A stretch of 64,000 bases of DNA from Thiosulfatihalobacter marinus (GTDB lineage: Bacteria; Pseudomonadota; Alphaproteobacteria; Rhodobacterales; Rhodobacteraceae). The number at the start of each line of letters is the position of its first letter. Positions within the stretch are counted from its first letter, which is position 1. Positions 26,293-34,634 of the stretch are shown piece by piece. The notes beneath the pieces were generated by a model. It did not search any database and was not told the origin of the DNA. It saw nothing but the letters and a program-made list of their open reading frames with translations. The stretch covers positions 1 to 64,000 of the forward strand of contig NZ_JAECRZ010000014.1 of the NCBI RefSeq assembly GCF_016019955.1. Reading direction: 5' to 3'. The translations under genes were made by a program, and so were the position numbers.

Positions 26293-27847
26293 CGCGGGTC
26301 TCCTTCCCTTGCAGAAGATCGGCCAGCCTGTCGCCCACGCGCAGCGCGTTGGCGGCAATGGTCAGGCTGGGATTCACCCCCATCGACGTAGGCATGAAGC
26401 TGGCATCGGCGACCCACAGGTTGTCAAGCGCATGGGCGCGGCAGTCCGCATTCAGAACGCTGGATTTCGGGTCATGCCCAAAGCGCAGCGTGCCACAGGG
26501 ATGGCCGTAGTTCAGATCCGGGCCGACCCCCAAAAAGACGCGGCGCAACCCCTTGAGGGATCTGTGAATGGCACGGCGAAACTGTTTGCGGCGTGCGCGC
26601 AGCTCTGGCGGGATGTCATACGTGATGGCCAGCTTGCGGGGGTCGCCGGGATCAAAAAGCACGCGGTTTTCGGCGCGCGGCAGGTCTTCGAGGATACCGA
26701 CGAATATCTTGGCCTCGCCAAACAGCCGGGCCGCCACCAGCGCGGGCAGCCGGGTGAACGGGCGCAGTACCCGGACCCGGCGCAGCAACGAACGGTCATA
26801 GGCCAGGTTCAGGTAATGCACGATTTCGCCATAGCGGGCGGTGATGCCCATGGCCTGCACCATACCATAGCGTATGTTGCCCTGCCGATATAGGTCGCGA
26901 AAGGCCAGCGCCTTGGTGGGGCCGCTGCCCCGGTGCGTTCTTCCCGGCCACAGGGCAAACATCTCGGACAGGTGGAACATCAGGTTGCGCCCCACCAGGC
27001 CGGAATCGTTGGCAAGATCGTCAGACGCCATCAGCAGGCGCGGCGAGGCAAGCGCACCGGCGGCCAGGACATAGGCACGCGCCCGCAGCGTCAGGTCGCG
27101 GCCGCCATGCCGGGCCTCGATGGCGTGGATTGTGCCGCGCTCTGCCCGCAGCCGCGTAACCTCGCACAGGTCTAGAAGCTGTGCATTGCCGGTGGCCAGC
27201 GCCGGTTCTACCCCGGCAGAGCGCCCGTCCATCTTGCAGGCGCGCGGGCATTTGCGGCCAAGGCAGCTTGCGCAGCCTTCCAGATGACGCAGGGCGGTGT
27301 GGCCCTGATAGGGGTGCAACCCGGCGCGCTGCATCGCGTCGAACAGGGCCTTGTCGGCGGCGGGCATCTGTGGCGCGGTGGCCAAATTCACCGGTTCGCC
27401 CAGCGGGTCCGGTGTGCCGCTGACGTGAAACAGGCGCCCGGCCTCTTCAAGAAAGGGCTGCATCGCGGCATAGCTGACCGGCCAGCCGCCGGTGGGGTGC
27501 GGCATGTCGGGGCTGTCATCAAGATCATGGGGTTCGGGCCGTTCAAGCGTGGCGGCATAGAACACCGACGAGCCGCCGACACCCGCGCCCAGCGGCGCAT
27601 TGAAGACGGCGTCGACCCCGTCAACGCGGGCGTGCAGCGGTTCGGGCCAGTAGCCGCGCACCAGCCGGGCCTGCGGGTTCCAGATATCGCCGTTCAGCTC
27701 CTGCGCCTCGCGGCGAAAGCCGGCCGGACCACGCTCGACAAACAGCACCGACAGGCCGCGCTCTGCCAGCCGCCGCCCGATGGTGCCACCGCCCATGCCC
27801 GTGCCGATCACGATCACGTCCCATATCTTGTCCTGAGGCGCGGTCAT
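26285..27847 (-). CDS. GMC-family FAD oxidoreductase with a four-cysteine motif
   Basis: A 520-residue flavoprotein. The FAD-binding loop is VIVIGTGMGGGTIGRRLAER, GAGVGGSSVFY is the second FAD motif, LNYGHPCGTLRFG and GVNPSLTIAANAL form the C-terminal active-site region. Cysteines 192, 195, 200 and 204 (CASCLGRKCPRAC) are spaced like a small metal or Fe-S site. The ATG at 27847 overlaps the acyltransferase stop. Oxidises an alcohol or sugar; the link to polysaccharide building is by context only. Confidence 0.83.
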   Translation of the reverse strand: MTAPQDKIWDVIVIGTGMGGGTIGRRLAERGLSVLFVERGPAGFRREAQELNGDIWNPQARLVRGYWPEPLHARVDGVDAVFNAPLGAGVGGSSVFYAATLERPEPHDLDDSPDMPHPTGGWPVSYAAMQPFLEEAGRLFHVSGTPDPLGEPVNLATAPQMPAADKALFDAMQRAGLHPYQGHTALRHLEGCASCLGRKCPRACKMDGRSAGVEPALATGNAQLLDLCEVTRLRAERGTIHAIEARHGGRDLTLRARAYVLAAGALASPRLLMASDDLANDSGLVGRNLMFHLSEMFALWPGRTHRGSGPTKALAFRDLYRQGNIRYGMVQAMGITARYGEIVHYLNLAYDRSLLRRVRVLRPFTRLPALVAARLFGEAKIFVGILEDLPRAENRVLFDPGDPRKLAITYDIPPELRARRKQFRRAIHRSLKGLRRVFLGVGPDLNYGHPCGTLRFGHDPKSSVLNADCRAHALDNLWVADASFMPTSMGVNPSLTIAANALRVGDRLADLLQGKETRDA

Positions 27848-29841
27848 GACGGCGCCTTTCCAAAGACCGGGGCGAATATCGTGCGCAACCGGCGCGCGGC
27901 GGTGTTGGTGATGTGGTTGTTGTCGAAATACTGTCCCTGACCGCCCTGGATCGCCTCGCACAGGAACGCATCGCACAGGAGGGGCCATGGATCGAGTACC
28001 TGCGCGCCGCTGGCCGCCACCGCCGCCTGCGCCGAAGCGGCGCGGCGCTTGGCCTGGGCGGTGGGCACCTGCCCAAGGCGGCGGGCGGCGTCGGGTGTCA
28101 GGCGGCGATGGGCGAGATCGCGAGCGATTTCCGGGGCGGCATATTGCGGGATTTCGGGGGGCTGACGCAGGAGGAACACGTTCCTGTCCCGCGCGGACAG
28201 CGTGTCAACGGTGGACCGGAGCGCGTCGGCCAGGATTGTGGCCTGCGGCGCCTGGGGGCCGTCGCGGGTCAGGGTGATGGTGTTTTGCGCGTCGATGCCG
28301 GAGCCGGTGCCGGTGGCATAATAGGCCCAGCGCCCGATCAGCAGCACGTCGCGGATATCGGGCATCTGGTCAAGCGCGTCGCGAATTTGGTCGTTGGCGC
28401 TGCGGCAGGCGGCATTCTGTGCGGCGGTGGCGCTGTTTTCCGTTTTGCCGATGCCGAAAAGCGGCGGGCACCCGGCGCGCCAGATCACCAGCGCGGCCCG
28501 GTTCTTTTCCATCGCTGCCAGGGCAAGGCCCTCGTAAAAGGCGCGCAGGTGGCTGTCGCCCCAGATCAGCAGCGTCGGGGTTTGGCCGGCAGGGCCGATC
28601 GGGCAGATCTCGATGCCTTTCAGGGGGCCGTCAGCGGGGACATTGCAACGCGAGAAATCCTGAAGGAAATCGCCGGACGCGGCGATGTGCACCTGGGTTT
28701 GCGCCCCAAAGCGCCCGGGCAGGCCATCCGAGCGAAAGATCACCGCCGACGTACCAAGCAATAGCACCGAGACCAGTACCGCCGCCCCCAGAAGCGCCCT
28801 GCCCGACAGGGCCTGGGCGCGGCGCACGGGTTGTTCGATGAACCGCCAGGACAACCAGCTGACCACGACGGACAGCGCCAGCCACAGACCGGTTTCAACC
28901 GGGCTCATGCTGTCGCCCCGCACATATCGGGACAGGGTGACGATGGGCCAGTGCCATAGGTAGAGCGAATAGGAAATCAGGCCGAAAAACACCGGGCCGC
29001 GCATCGACAGCAGGCGGTTGGCCATGTTTGTATCGCGCCCGTTGATCAAGAGCAGAACAGTGCCCGCAACCGGAATGATCGCCTGCCAGCCGGGAAAACC
29101 CGCGTCGGGCCGGATCATGGTGATTGCGCCCAGCACCAGCGCCAGACCGATCCAGCTTGGGGCCGCGCCCAGCCGCCAGTCGGTGCCACGTTCGTGGCGC
29201 CAGATGGCAAGCAGCACTCCGGCCAGCAGTTCCCATGCGCGAAACGGGAACAGGTAAAACGCAGCCGGCTGCGCGCGGGCGGTGATCGGGATGGACGAAA
29301 CCAGCGAGGCAACGAACAGTGCAACGAAGGCCAGGATCATGCCGCGCCGGGACCGGCCCAGCAACAGGAACACCAGCGGCAGGAAGACGTAGAACTGTTC
29401 CTCGACCGACAGCGACCAGGTGTGCAGCAGAACCTTGTCTTCGGCGGCGCTGTCGAAATAGCCGGACTGGCGAAAGAACAGCACGTTGGAAAGATAGACC
29501 GTGGCGGCGATCACACCCTTGGCGGTTTCTCGAAAATCATACGGCAAAAGCACAAGCCAGCCCACCGCCAGTACCGCCAGCGACATCGCGCCATAGGCCG
29601 GGGCCAGGCGGCGAATGCGGCGCAGATAGAACCGGCCCAGCGACAGGCGCCCGGTGGCCGTTTTTTCACGCCACAGGATCCCGCCGATCAGAAAGCCGGA
29701 AATGACAAAGAAGACATCCACACCGACAAAGCCCCCCGGCAAACCGGGCAGGCCGAAATGGTAAAGCACCACCGCCAGCACGGCGATGGCGCGCAGCCCG
29801 TCGATTTCGGCCCGGTGGGGCGGTGGGGGTGTCTGGGTCAT
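27844..29841 (-). CDS. OafA/YrhL-type acyltransferase fused to an SGNH domain
   Basis: A 665-residue membrane protein. Residues about 10-350 form an acyltransferase-3 bundle of roughly ten TM segments (IDGLRAIAVLAVVLYHFG with the conserved His; HTWSLSVEEQFYVFLPL). The C-terminal periplasmic SGNH domain has LLIWGDSHLRAF near its start and DNNHITNTAA near its end, giving the Ser and the Asp-His of the triad. Such two-domain proteins O-acetylate surface polysaccharides: the membrane part passes acetyl groups across, the SGNH part transfers them. First gene of the three-gene leftward unit. Confidence 0.88.
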   Translation of the reverse strand: MTQTPPPPHRAEIDGLRAIAVLAVVLYHFGLPGLPGGFVGVDVFFVISGFLIGGILWREKTATGRLSLGRFYLRRIRRLAPAYGAMSLAVLAVGWLVLLPYDFRETAKGVIAATVYLSNVLFFRQSGYFDSAAEDKVLLHTWSLSVEEQFYVFLPLVFLLLGRSRRGMILAFVALFVASLVSSIPITARAQPAAFYLFPFRAWELLAGVLLAIWRHERGTDWRLGAAPSWIGLALVLGAITMIRPDAGFPGWQAIIPVAGTVLLLINGRDTNMANRLLSMRGPVFFGLISYSLYLWHWPIVTLSRYVRGDSMSPVETGLWLALSVVVSWLSWRFIEQPVRRAQALSGRALLGAAVLVSVLLLGTSAVIFRSDGLPGRFGAQTQVHIAASGDFLQDFSRCNVPADGPLKGIEICPIGPAGQTPTLLIWGDSHLRAFYEGLALAAMEKNRAALVIWRAGCPPLFGIGKTENSATAAQNAACRSANDQIRDALDQMPDIRDVLLIGRWAYYATGTGSGIDAQNTITLTRDGPQAPQATILADALRSTVDTLSARDRNVFLLRQPPEIPQYAAPEIARDLAHRRLTPDAARRLGQVPTAQAKRRAASAQAAVAASGAQVLDPWPLLCDAFLCEAIQGGQGQYFDNNHITNTAARRLRTIFAPVFGKAPS

Positions 29842-29985
29842 GCCCGCTCGTGATGTTTATGTCTGCCCCAGAGAACACCGGGGCGGGAATGGCATCAAGT
29901 CTAGGGCGCGTGCAGTCCGAAGTTGCGAAACAACAGAGGTTTTGCGACAACCATTTCAGGGCGAAATCATGGCAGGGAGCCGCCG

Positions 29986-30498
29986 GTGAGAATGGATCAG
30001 GACGTTTCGGCGCAGGTGCCGGATTGGTCGCGCGAGACCATAAGCCGGATTTGGGATCCCGGTCCCAAGCTGATCCGCGCGTTGCGGCGCTATCAGGCGG
30101 CGCGGGATCGTGGCGGATTTACGGGCAAGTTGACCGCGAAATACTGGGTTGCGGTGCATCGGTTCTGGTCGGTGATCACGCAATCCGAGCTGCACCTGAA
30201 CATGCAGGTCGATGGCGGGCTGCGGTTGCCTCATCCGACAGGCATCGTGGTGCATCCGCAGGCGGTGATCGGACCGAATTGCATGTTGATGCACCAGGTC
30301 ACTTTGTCCGGCGCGGTGCGCCTGGGCGGGCATGTGGACGTTGGGGCGGGGGCCAAGCTTCTGGGGCAGATCACCATCGGGGATGATGTCGAGATCGGGG
30401 CCAATGCCGTGGTCACGCGGGATGTACCGGCCGGCGCGGTGGTGGTCGGAATCCCGGCCCGTGTGATTCGCATGAAGGGCGACCCGGCAGAGGAATAG
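29986..30498 (+). CDS. Serine-acetyltransferase-like hexapeptide protein (polysaccharide type)
   Basis: A 170-residue left-handed beta-helix acetyltransferase. GLRLPHPTGIVVHPQAVIG and MHQVTLSG hold the histidines of the SAT active site, and VGAGAKLLGQITIGDDVEIG is a run of hexapeptide turns. It lacks the helical N-terminal domain of housekeeping CysE and so resembles the short acetyltransferases of exopolysaccharide clusters. AGGGAG lies six bases before a GTG at 29986; an in-frame ATG at 29992 is the alternative start. Confidence 0.82.
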   Translation: MRMDQDVSAQVPDWSRETISRIWDPGPKLIRALRRYQAARDRGGFTGKLTAKYWVAVHRFWSVITQSELHLNMQVDGGLRLPHPTGIVVHPQAVIGPNCMLMHQVTLSGAVRLGGHVDVGAGAKLLGQITIGDDVEIGANAVVTRDVPAGAVVVGIPARVIRMKGDPAEE

Positions 30499-30504
30499 CC
30501 AGGT

Positions 30505-31248
30505 CTACAGCCCGGTCCGGTTCAGCGTATCGGTCAGCACACTGGCCAGCCGTTCGGCCCAATGGGCCTGGCCTTCTTCTGTGGCGATCACGTCCTGACG
30601 CAGTTCGATCAGGGCGTTCAGCCGTTTCTGTCGCAGCGCGTGCTGATCCACGCTGTCGCCCGGCAAGTGCCCGGCATAAGGTTCGTTGTCGCCCACGGTC
30701 AGATCGCTTTCCTCGCGCAGCCGGTCGATCATGGCCAGGCCGAACCGGTCCTCCTGCGGGGCGTGCAGAATGCCGATTTCCCAGGGCCGGGGCGAGCGGC
30801 CGTTGAGCTTTGGCGAGAAAGAGTGCATCGCGACAAGGATCACGTCCGGGCGGGCATCGGCGAGCTGTGCAAGTGCATCGTGATAGGGTTGGTAATACGT
30901 GTCGACGCGGCGTTGGACTTCTGCCGCATCCACGTGGCGGTTTGCCGGAATGATCGTGCCATCGTAAAGCCGCATGACCAGCGTGGGATCATCCGTGCCC
31001 CGGTTGGGATCGATCACAAGGCGCGAAAAATTCGAGCAGATCACCGGCGCGTTCAACAATTCGCCAAGGATCAGGGAAGTGCCCCGGGCGCCGATATCAT
31101 AGGCGATATGGCGGTTCATGTCGGCCGGACCGATGCCCAGATCGCCGCCATTGATTTCGGGCGGCACAAAATTCGAGGCATGATCGCACGTGATCAGCCA
31201 GCGCGCGGGCCGGTCCGCGCCATAAACGGTGTAGGGTTGGTAAGTCAT
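30505..31248 (-). CDS. N-formylglutamate amidohydrolase family protein
   Basis: A 247-residue enzyme. LITCDHASNFVP, RHIAYDIGA, SRLVIDPNR and LVAMHSFSP are the conserved blocks of the family, which hydrolyses N-formylglutamate to glutamate and formate in histidine breakdown. No other hut genes are nearby. It lies convergent with the acetyltransferase and divergent from pyk. Confidence 0.87.
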   Translation of the reverse strand: MTYQPYTVYGADRPARWLITCDHASNFVPPEINGGDLGIGPADMNRHIAYDIGARGTSLILGELLNAPVICSNFSRLVIDPNRGTDDPTLVMRLYDGTIIPANRHVDAAEVQRRVDTYYQPYHDALAQLADARPDVILVAMHSFSPKLNGRSPRPWEIGILHAPQEDRFGLAMIDRLREESDLTVGDNEPYAGHLPGDSVDQHALRQKRLNALIELRQDVIATEEGQAHWAERLASVLTDTLNRTGL

Positions 31249-31318
31249 ATGCCTGTCATATCCTTGGCAAATCCATTAGGAAAGCAGGTCATGACAGGGA
31301 AGTGCACAAAACCGTAAC

Positions 31319-31347
31319 TTGACCTTGTTAGCGTTAACATCTAGGAA
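31319..31347 (+). promoter_or_regulatory. Candidate pyk promoter with LacI-type operator in the spacer
   Basis: TTGACC (31319-31324) and TAGGAA (31342-31347) are 17 bases apart. The spacer carries TGTTAGCGTTAACA (31326-31339), an almost perfect palindrome with the central CG typical of LacI-family operators. In Rhodobacter-type bacteria the LacI regulator CceR controls central carbon genes through a site of this kind. Whether CceR binds here is inference. Confidence 0.5.
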
Positions 31348-31413
31348 AACGGCAAAATTGCCGCAAGGGAACGCATGGCCGTTTCCGGCCATATCCGGGC
31401 GAAAGGTGAAACT

Positions 31414-32859
31414 ATGCGACGTTTGAGAAATGTAAAGATCGTGGCCACGCTGGGCCCGTCTTCTGAAACATATGAAATGATCCGGGCTTTGCACGAGGCC
31501 GGGGCGGATGTGTTCCGGCTGAACATGAGCCACGGCACCCATGACGAGATCCGCGAGAAACACCGCTTCATTCGCCAGGTCGAGAAAGACCTGCAAAGCC
31601 CGATTGCCATTCTGGCCGATCTCCAGGGGCCAAAGCTGCGTGTCGGGGTCTTTGCCAACGGTTCCGAAGAACTGACGGAAGGCGCATTGTTCCGGCTTGA
31701 TCTGGACAAGGCCGAAGGCGATCAGTCCCGCGTGTGTTTGCCCCATCCGGAAATATTCGAGGCACTGGAACCGGGCGCGCGTCTGTTGGTGAATGACGGC
31801 AAGATCCGGCTGAAGGTGGAAAGCTGTGGCGCCGACCATGCCAATTGTGTGGTGGTGACCGGCGGCACGATTTCCAACCGCAAGGGAGTGAACGTGCCCG
31901 ACGTGGTACTGCCGCTGGCCGCGCTAAGTGAAAAAGACCGGGACGATCTGGAATTTGCCTGCGGTCTGGGCGTGGACTGGCTGGCGCTCAGCTTTGTGCA
32001 GCGCGCCGCCGATGTGGAAGAGGCCCGCGCGCTGGCGCAGGGGCGTGCCGCGATCCTGTCCAAGATCGAAAAGCCTTCGGCGGTTGACGCATTTGACGAG
32101 ATCCTGTCGGCCAGCGACGGGATCATGGTGGCCCGTGGCGATCTGGGTGTGGAACTACCGGTTTCGGCGGTGCCGCCGATCCAGAAACGCCTGGTGCGCA
32201 AGTGCCGCCATGCGGCCAAACCGGTGATCGTGGCCACGCAGATGCTTGAAAGCATGATCGAAAGCCCGATGCCGACGCGCGCCGAAGTCAGCGATGTGTC
32301 CGGCGCCATTTACGAAGGCGCCGATGCGGTGATGCTGTCGGCGGAATCGGCGGCCGGGCAATACCCGATCGAGGCCGTTTCGACAATGAACGATGTGGCC
32401 ATCGAAGTGGAACACGATCCCACCTACCGGGAGGTGATCGAAGCGTCGCGCACCGCGCCCCGGTCGGGCGTGGCCGACGCGATTGTTGCTGCCGCCCGCG
32501 AAGTGGCCGAAACCACCGAGGTGGCGGCCATTTGCTGTTTCTCGCAATCGGGGACCACCGCGCTGCTTATTGCACGCGAGCGGCCCCGCGTTCCGATCAT
32601 CGCAATGACTTCGCTGCGCGGCACCGCGCGCCGGCTTGCGCTGAGCTGGGGCACGAACTGTGTGATGACCAGCGATGTGAGCCGGTTCAAGATGGCTGTT
32701 GTTGCCTCGGCCCGTGCGGCGCGCGACCTGGGTTATGCCGATCACGACGATCAGATCGTCGTAACCGCGGGCCTGCCGTTCAATGTCCCCGGCACCACCA
32801 ATATCCTGCGCGTCGCGCCATGCGATGAGCGTTTGATTTTCAATATGGAAAACGAGTAA
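31414..32859 (+). CDS. pyk: Pyruvate kinase
   Basis: A 481-residue glycolytic enzyme forming pyruvate and ATP from phosphoenolpyruvate and ADP. VATLGPSS, FRLNMSHGTHDE, DLQGPKLRVG, ILSKIEKPSAV (catalytic Lys and metal Glu), MVARGDLGVELP, VIVATQMLESM and GADAVMLSAESAAGQYP are all present, and the C-terminal allosteric domain is complete. The ATG at 31414 is preceded by AAAGGTG. A GC-rich hairpin (32866-32882) separates it from the next small gene. Confidence 0.96.
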   Translation: MRRLRNVKIVATLGPSSETYEMIRALHEAGADVFRLNMSHGTHDEIREKHRFIRQVEKDLQSPIAILADLQGPKLRVGVFANGSEELTEGALFRLDLDKAEGDQSRVCLPHPEIFEALEPGARLLVNDGKIRLKVESCGADHANCVVVTGGTISNRKGVNVPDVVLPLAALSEKDRDDLEFACGLGVDWLALSFVQRAADVEEARALAQGRAAILSKIEKPSAVDAFDEILSASDGIMVARGDLGVELPVSAVPPIQKRLVRKCRHAAKPVIVATQMLESMIESPMPTRAEVSDVSGAIYEGADAVMLSAESAAGQYPIEAVSTMNDVAIEVEHDPTYREVIEASRTAPRSGVADAIVAAAREVAETTEVAAICCFSQSGTTALLIARERPRVPIIAMTSLRGTARRLALSWGTNCVMTSDVSRFKMAVVASARAARDLGYADHDDQIVVTAGLPFNVPGTTNILRVAPCDERLIFNMENE

Positions 32860-32892
32860 TGTCGCCCCCGGAGCAGCCGGGGAAAAAACGAC

Positions 32893-33117
32893 ATGGTCAC
32901 GGACTATCTGATCACGATCGGATTGGTGGTCGGCCTGTTTTCCATACCCGCAATGCTTTCGGCCTATGCCGATGAACGGTTCCCGCGCGCGCCGATGGCG
33001 GCCTTTATCCTGTCGGCGGCGACCATCGCCCTGGCCTGGGCGATGAACCCGGCGGTCTACAGCCTGGCGGAACTGCCCAACGTGGTGGTGCGGGTGATCG
33101 CGGATGTCGTGAAATAA
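32893..33117 (+). CDS. Small membrane protein downstream of pyk
   Basis: A 74-residue protein with two predicted TM helices (about residues 5-24 and 34-52) and no other motif. It starts 33 bases after pyk and is probably cotranscribed. I do not recognise a function; small proteins in this place appear to be a regular part of the pyk neighbourhood in related bacteria. Confidence 0.7.
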   Translation: MVTDYLITIGLVVGLFSIPAMLSAYADERFPRAPMAAFILSAATIALAWAMNPAVYSLAELPNVVVRVIADVVK

Positions 33118-33227
33118 GCGCTTGCGCGGCGCGGGTATGCCGACTATATGGCGCGTCTATTCGCGCGACCGGCCTGAAGGGCATGCCGAGTCGCGTTTGT
33201 CACCGACCGAATACAAAGGAGACGGAA

Positions 33228-33428
33228 ATGCCTAAGATGAAGACCAAGTCGAGCGCCAAGAAGCGCTTCAAGGTCACTGCCACTGGCAAGGTACTGGCCG
33301 GTCAGGCCGGCAAGCGCCACGGCATGATCAAACGCACCAAGAAATTCATCCGTGACGCCCGTGGCAACACGACCCTGTCCGCCCCCGACGCCAAGATCGT
33401 CAAGGGCTACATGCCCTACGACCGCTAA
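33228..33428 (+). CDS. rpmI: 50S ribosomal protein L35
   Basis: A 66-residue basic protein, [20 protein letters not shown], with the usual [12 protein letters not shown] block. An AAAGGAGACGG sequence precedes the ATG at 33228. It is followed after 14 bases by rplT, the conserved order; infC is not adjacent here. Confidence 0.97.
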   Translation: MPKMKTKSSAKKRFKVTATGKVLAGQAGKRHGMIKRTKKFIRDARGNTTLSAPDAKIVKGYMPYDR

Positions 33429-33442
33429 GAGGAGATTGAGAT

Positions 33443-33808
33443 ATGTCCCGCGTTAAAGGTGGTACCGTAACCCACGCCCGTCACAAGAAAGTCGTCAAGG
33501 CCGCAAAAGGCTATTATGGCCGTCGCAAGAACACCTTCAAGGTGGCGCGTCAGGCTGTCGACAAGGCCAATCAGTACGCAACCCGCGACCGCAAGAACCG
33601 CAAGCGGAATTTCCGCGCGCTGTGGATCCAGCGGATCAACGCGGCCGTGCGCGCGCATGACGACGCGCTGACCTATTCGCGCTTCATCAACGGCCTGAAC
33701 CTGGCTGGCATCGAAGTGGACCGCAAGGTTCTGGCCGATCTGGCCGTGCACGAGCCCGAAGCATTTGCCGCGATCGTGGATCAGGCCAAGGGCGCGCTGG
33801 CTGCCTGA
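33443..33808 (+). CDS. rplT: 50S ribosomal protein L20
   Basis: A 121-residue protein with [34 protein letters not shown] and [20 protein letters not shown], all typical of L20. It binds 23S rRNA early in 50S assembly. Cotranscribed with rpmI and followed by a strong terminator. Confidence 0.97.
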   Translation: MSRVKGGTVTHARHKKVVKAAKGYYGRRKNTFKVARQAVDKANQYATRDRKNRKRNFRALWIQRINAAVRAHDDALTYSRFINGLNLAGIEVDRKVLADLAVHEPEAFAAIVDQAKGALAA

Positions 33809-33832
33809 GCCAGACCCTTTGAAGAATTGAAA

Positions 33833-33868
33833 CCCCCGTCAGCATCGCTGGCGGGGATTTCTTTTTTT
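33833..33868 (+). terminator. Rho-independent terminator of rpmI-rplT
   Basis: CCCCCGTCAGC pairs with GCTGGCGGGG across a three-base loop (one G-U pair), followed by ATTTCTTTTTTT. This is the clearest intrinsic terminator in the window. A run of nine G follows. Confidence 0.88.
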
Positions 33869-34022
33869 GGGGGGGGGAGGCCGCAAAGATCAACCACAAT
33901 GTCTGATACGCGGGCGAAGCGAACCTGGCAATCTGTCGGCTGAAACATCGTTTTTTCACCCCGTAAGGTCGAAACACGATATGCCTCCATATGACTAAAT
34001 TTTCGGAATGGAGGTCGCTACA

Positions 34023-34445
34023 TTGTCTGAAAGAGAAATCACTGATCTGATCGAGACCTATCTTTTGGCGTGGAACGCTCGTGACTTCGGAAAGATGGCG
34101 TCGCTCTTTTCAGAGCCCGCCACGTATATTGTGCCTGGCGGCAATCTCCACATACCTGACAGAGCCGCGCTTATATCGAAGCTGCGGCGGCAGTTTGCCG
34201 AACTGGAAGCCGAAGGTTTCGATTACACAGAGATCGGTGAGGTCGTTGTGACCTTTTGCAACGAGTACGCGGCATTGGCGGAGCTCAGAAACTTGCGACG
34301 CCTGAATTCCAGCGGAGCGGAAATTGCCAAAATCGATGCCCTGTACATATGTGTTTTGGAGCATGGAAATTGGCGACTTAGTGTTGCGATGGCTGGGCAG
34401 TGCGGCTGGAACGAGAAGAGCGGATCGCCAGCCGCGGCCTCGTGA
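34023..34445 (+). CDS. SnoaL/NTF2-like protein of unknown role
   Basis: About 140 residues with the NTF2-like fold pattern: an N-terminal helix EREITDLIETYLLAWNARD, MASLFSEPATYIVPGG, and a C-terminal strand LYICVLEHGNWRLSVAMAG. A GGAGG at 34010-34014 sits eight bases before a TTG at 34023 and favours that start over the ATG at 34008, which overlaps the ribosome binding site. It is less GC-rich than its neighbours and stands alone, so recent acquisition is possible. Catalytic role unknown. Confidence 0.65.
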   Translation: MSEREITDLIETYLLAWNARDFGKMASLFSEPATYIVPGGNLHIPDRAALISKLRRQFAELEAEGFDYTEIGEVVVTFCNEYAALAELRNLRRLNSSGAEIAKIDALYICVLEHGNWRLSVAMAGQCGWNEKSGSPAAAS

Positions 34446-34634
34446 CCAGTGATGTGCCGGGAAGACTCATTCTTGGCGCGCGCCTGGTAGCAACCAAAGT
34501 GACCAGGCCAACTTGACGCGCATAGCCTGGGACATCTCGGCGCAGACGTGGCGTGCGCTGCGCAGGGGCAACAAGCAGGATATTCCCAAGGAGCACCGCG
34601 CCGGTCAATGTGGGCTCCAACCAGGGTTTTCCGC

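Noticed and set aside
32866-32882. GC-rich hairpin between pyk and the small membrane gene as a terminator
   Set aside because: It is followed by an A-run and not a T-run on the coding strand, and the next gene follows closely; it may only affect mRNA stability.
33870-33878. Run of nine G as a phase-variation tract
   Set aside because: It lies outside any coding region, directly after the rplT terminator, so no switching function is indicated.
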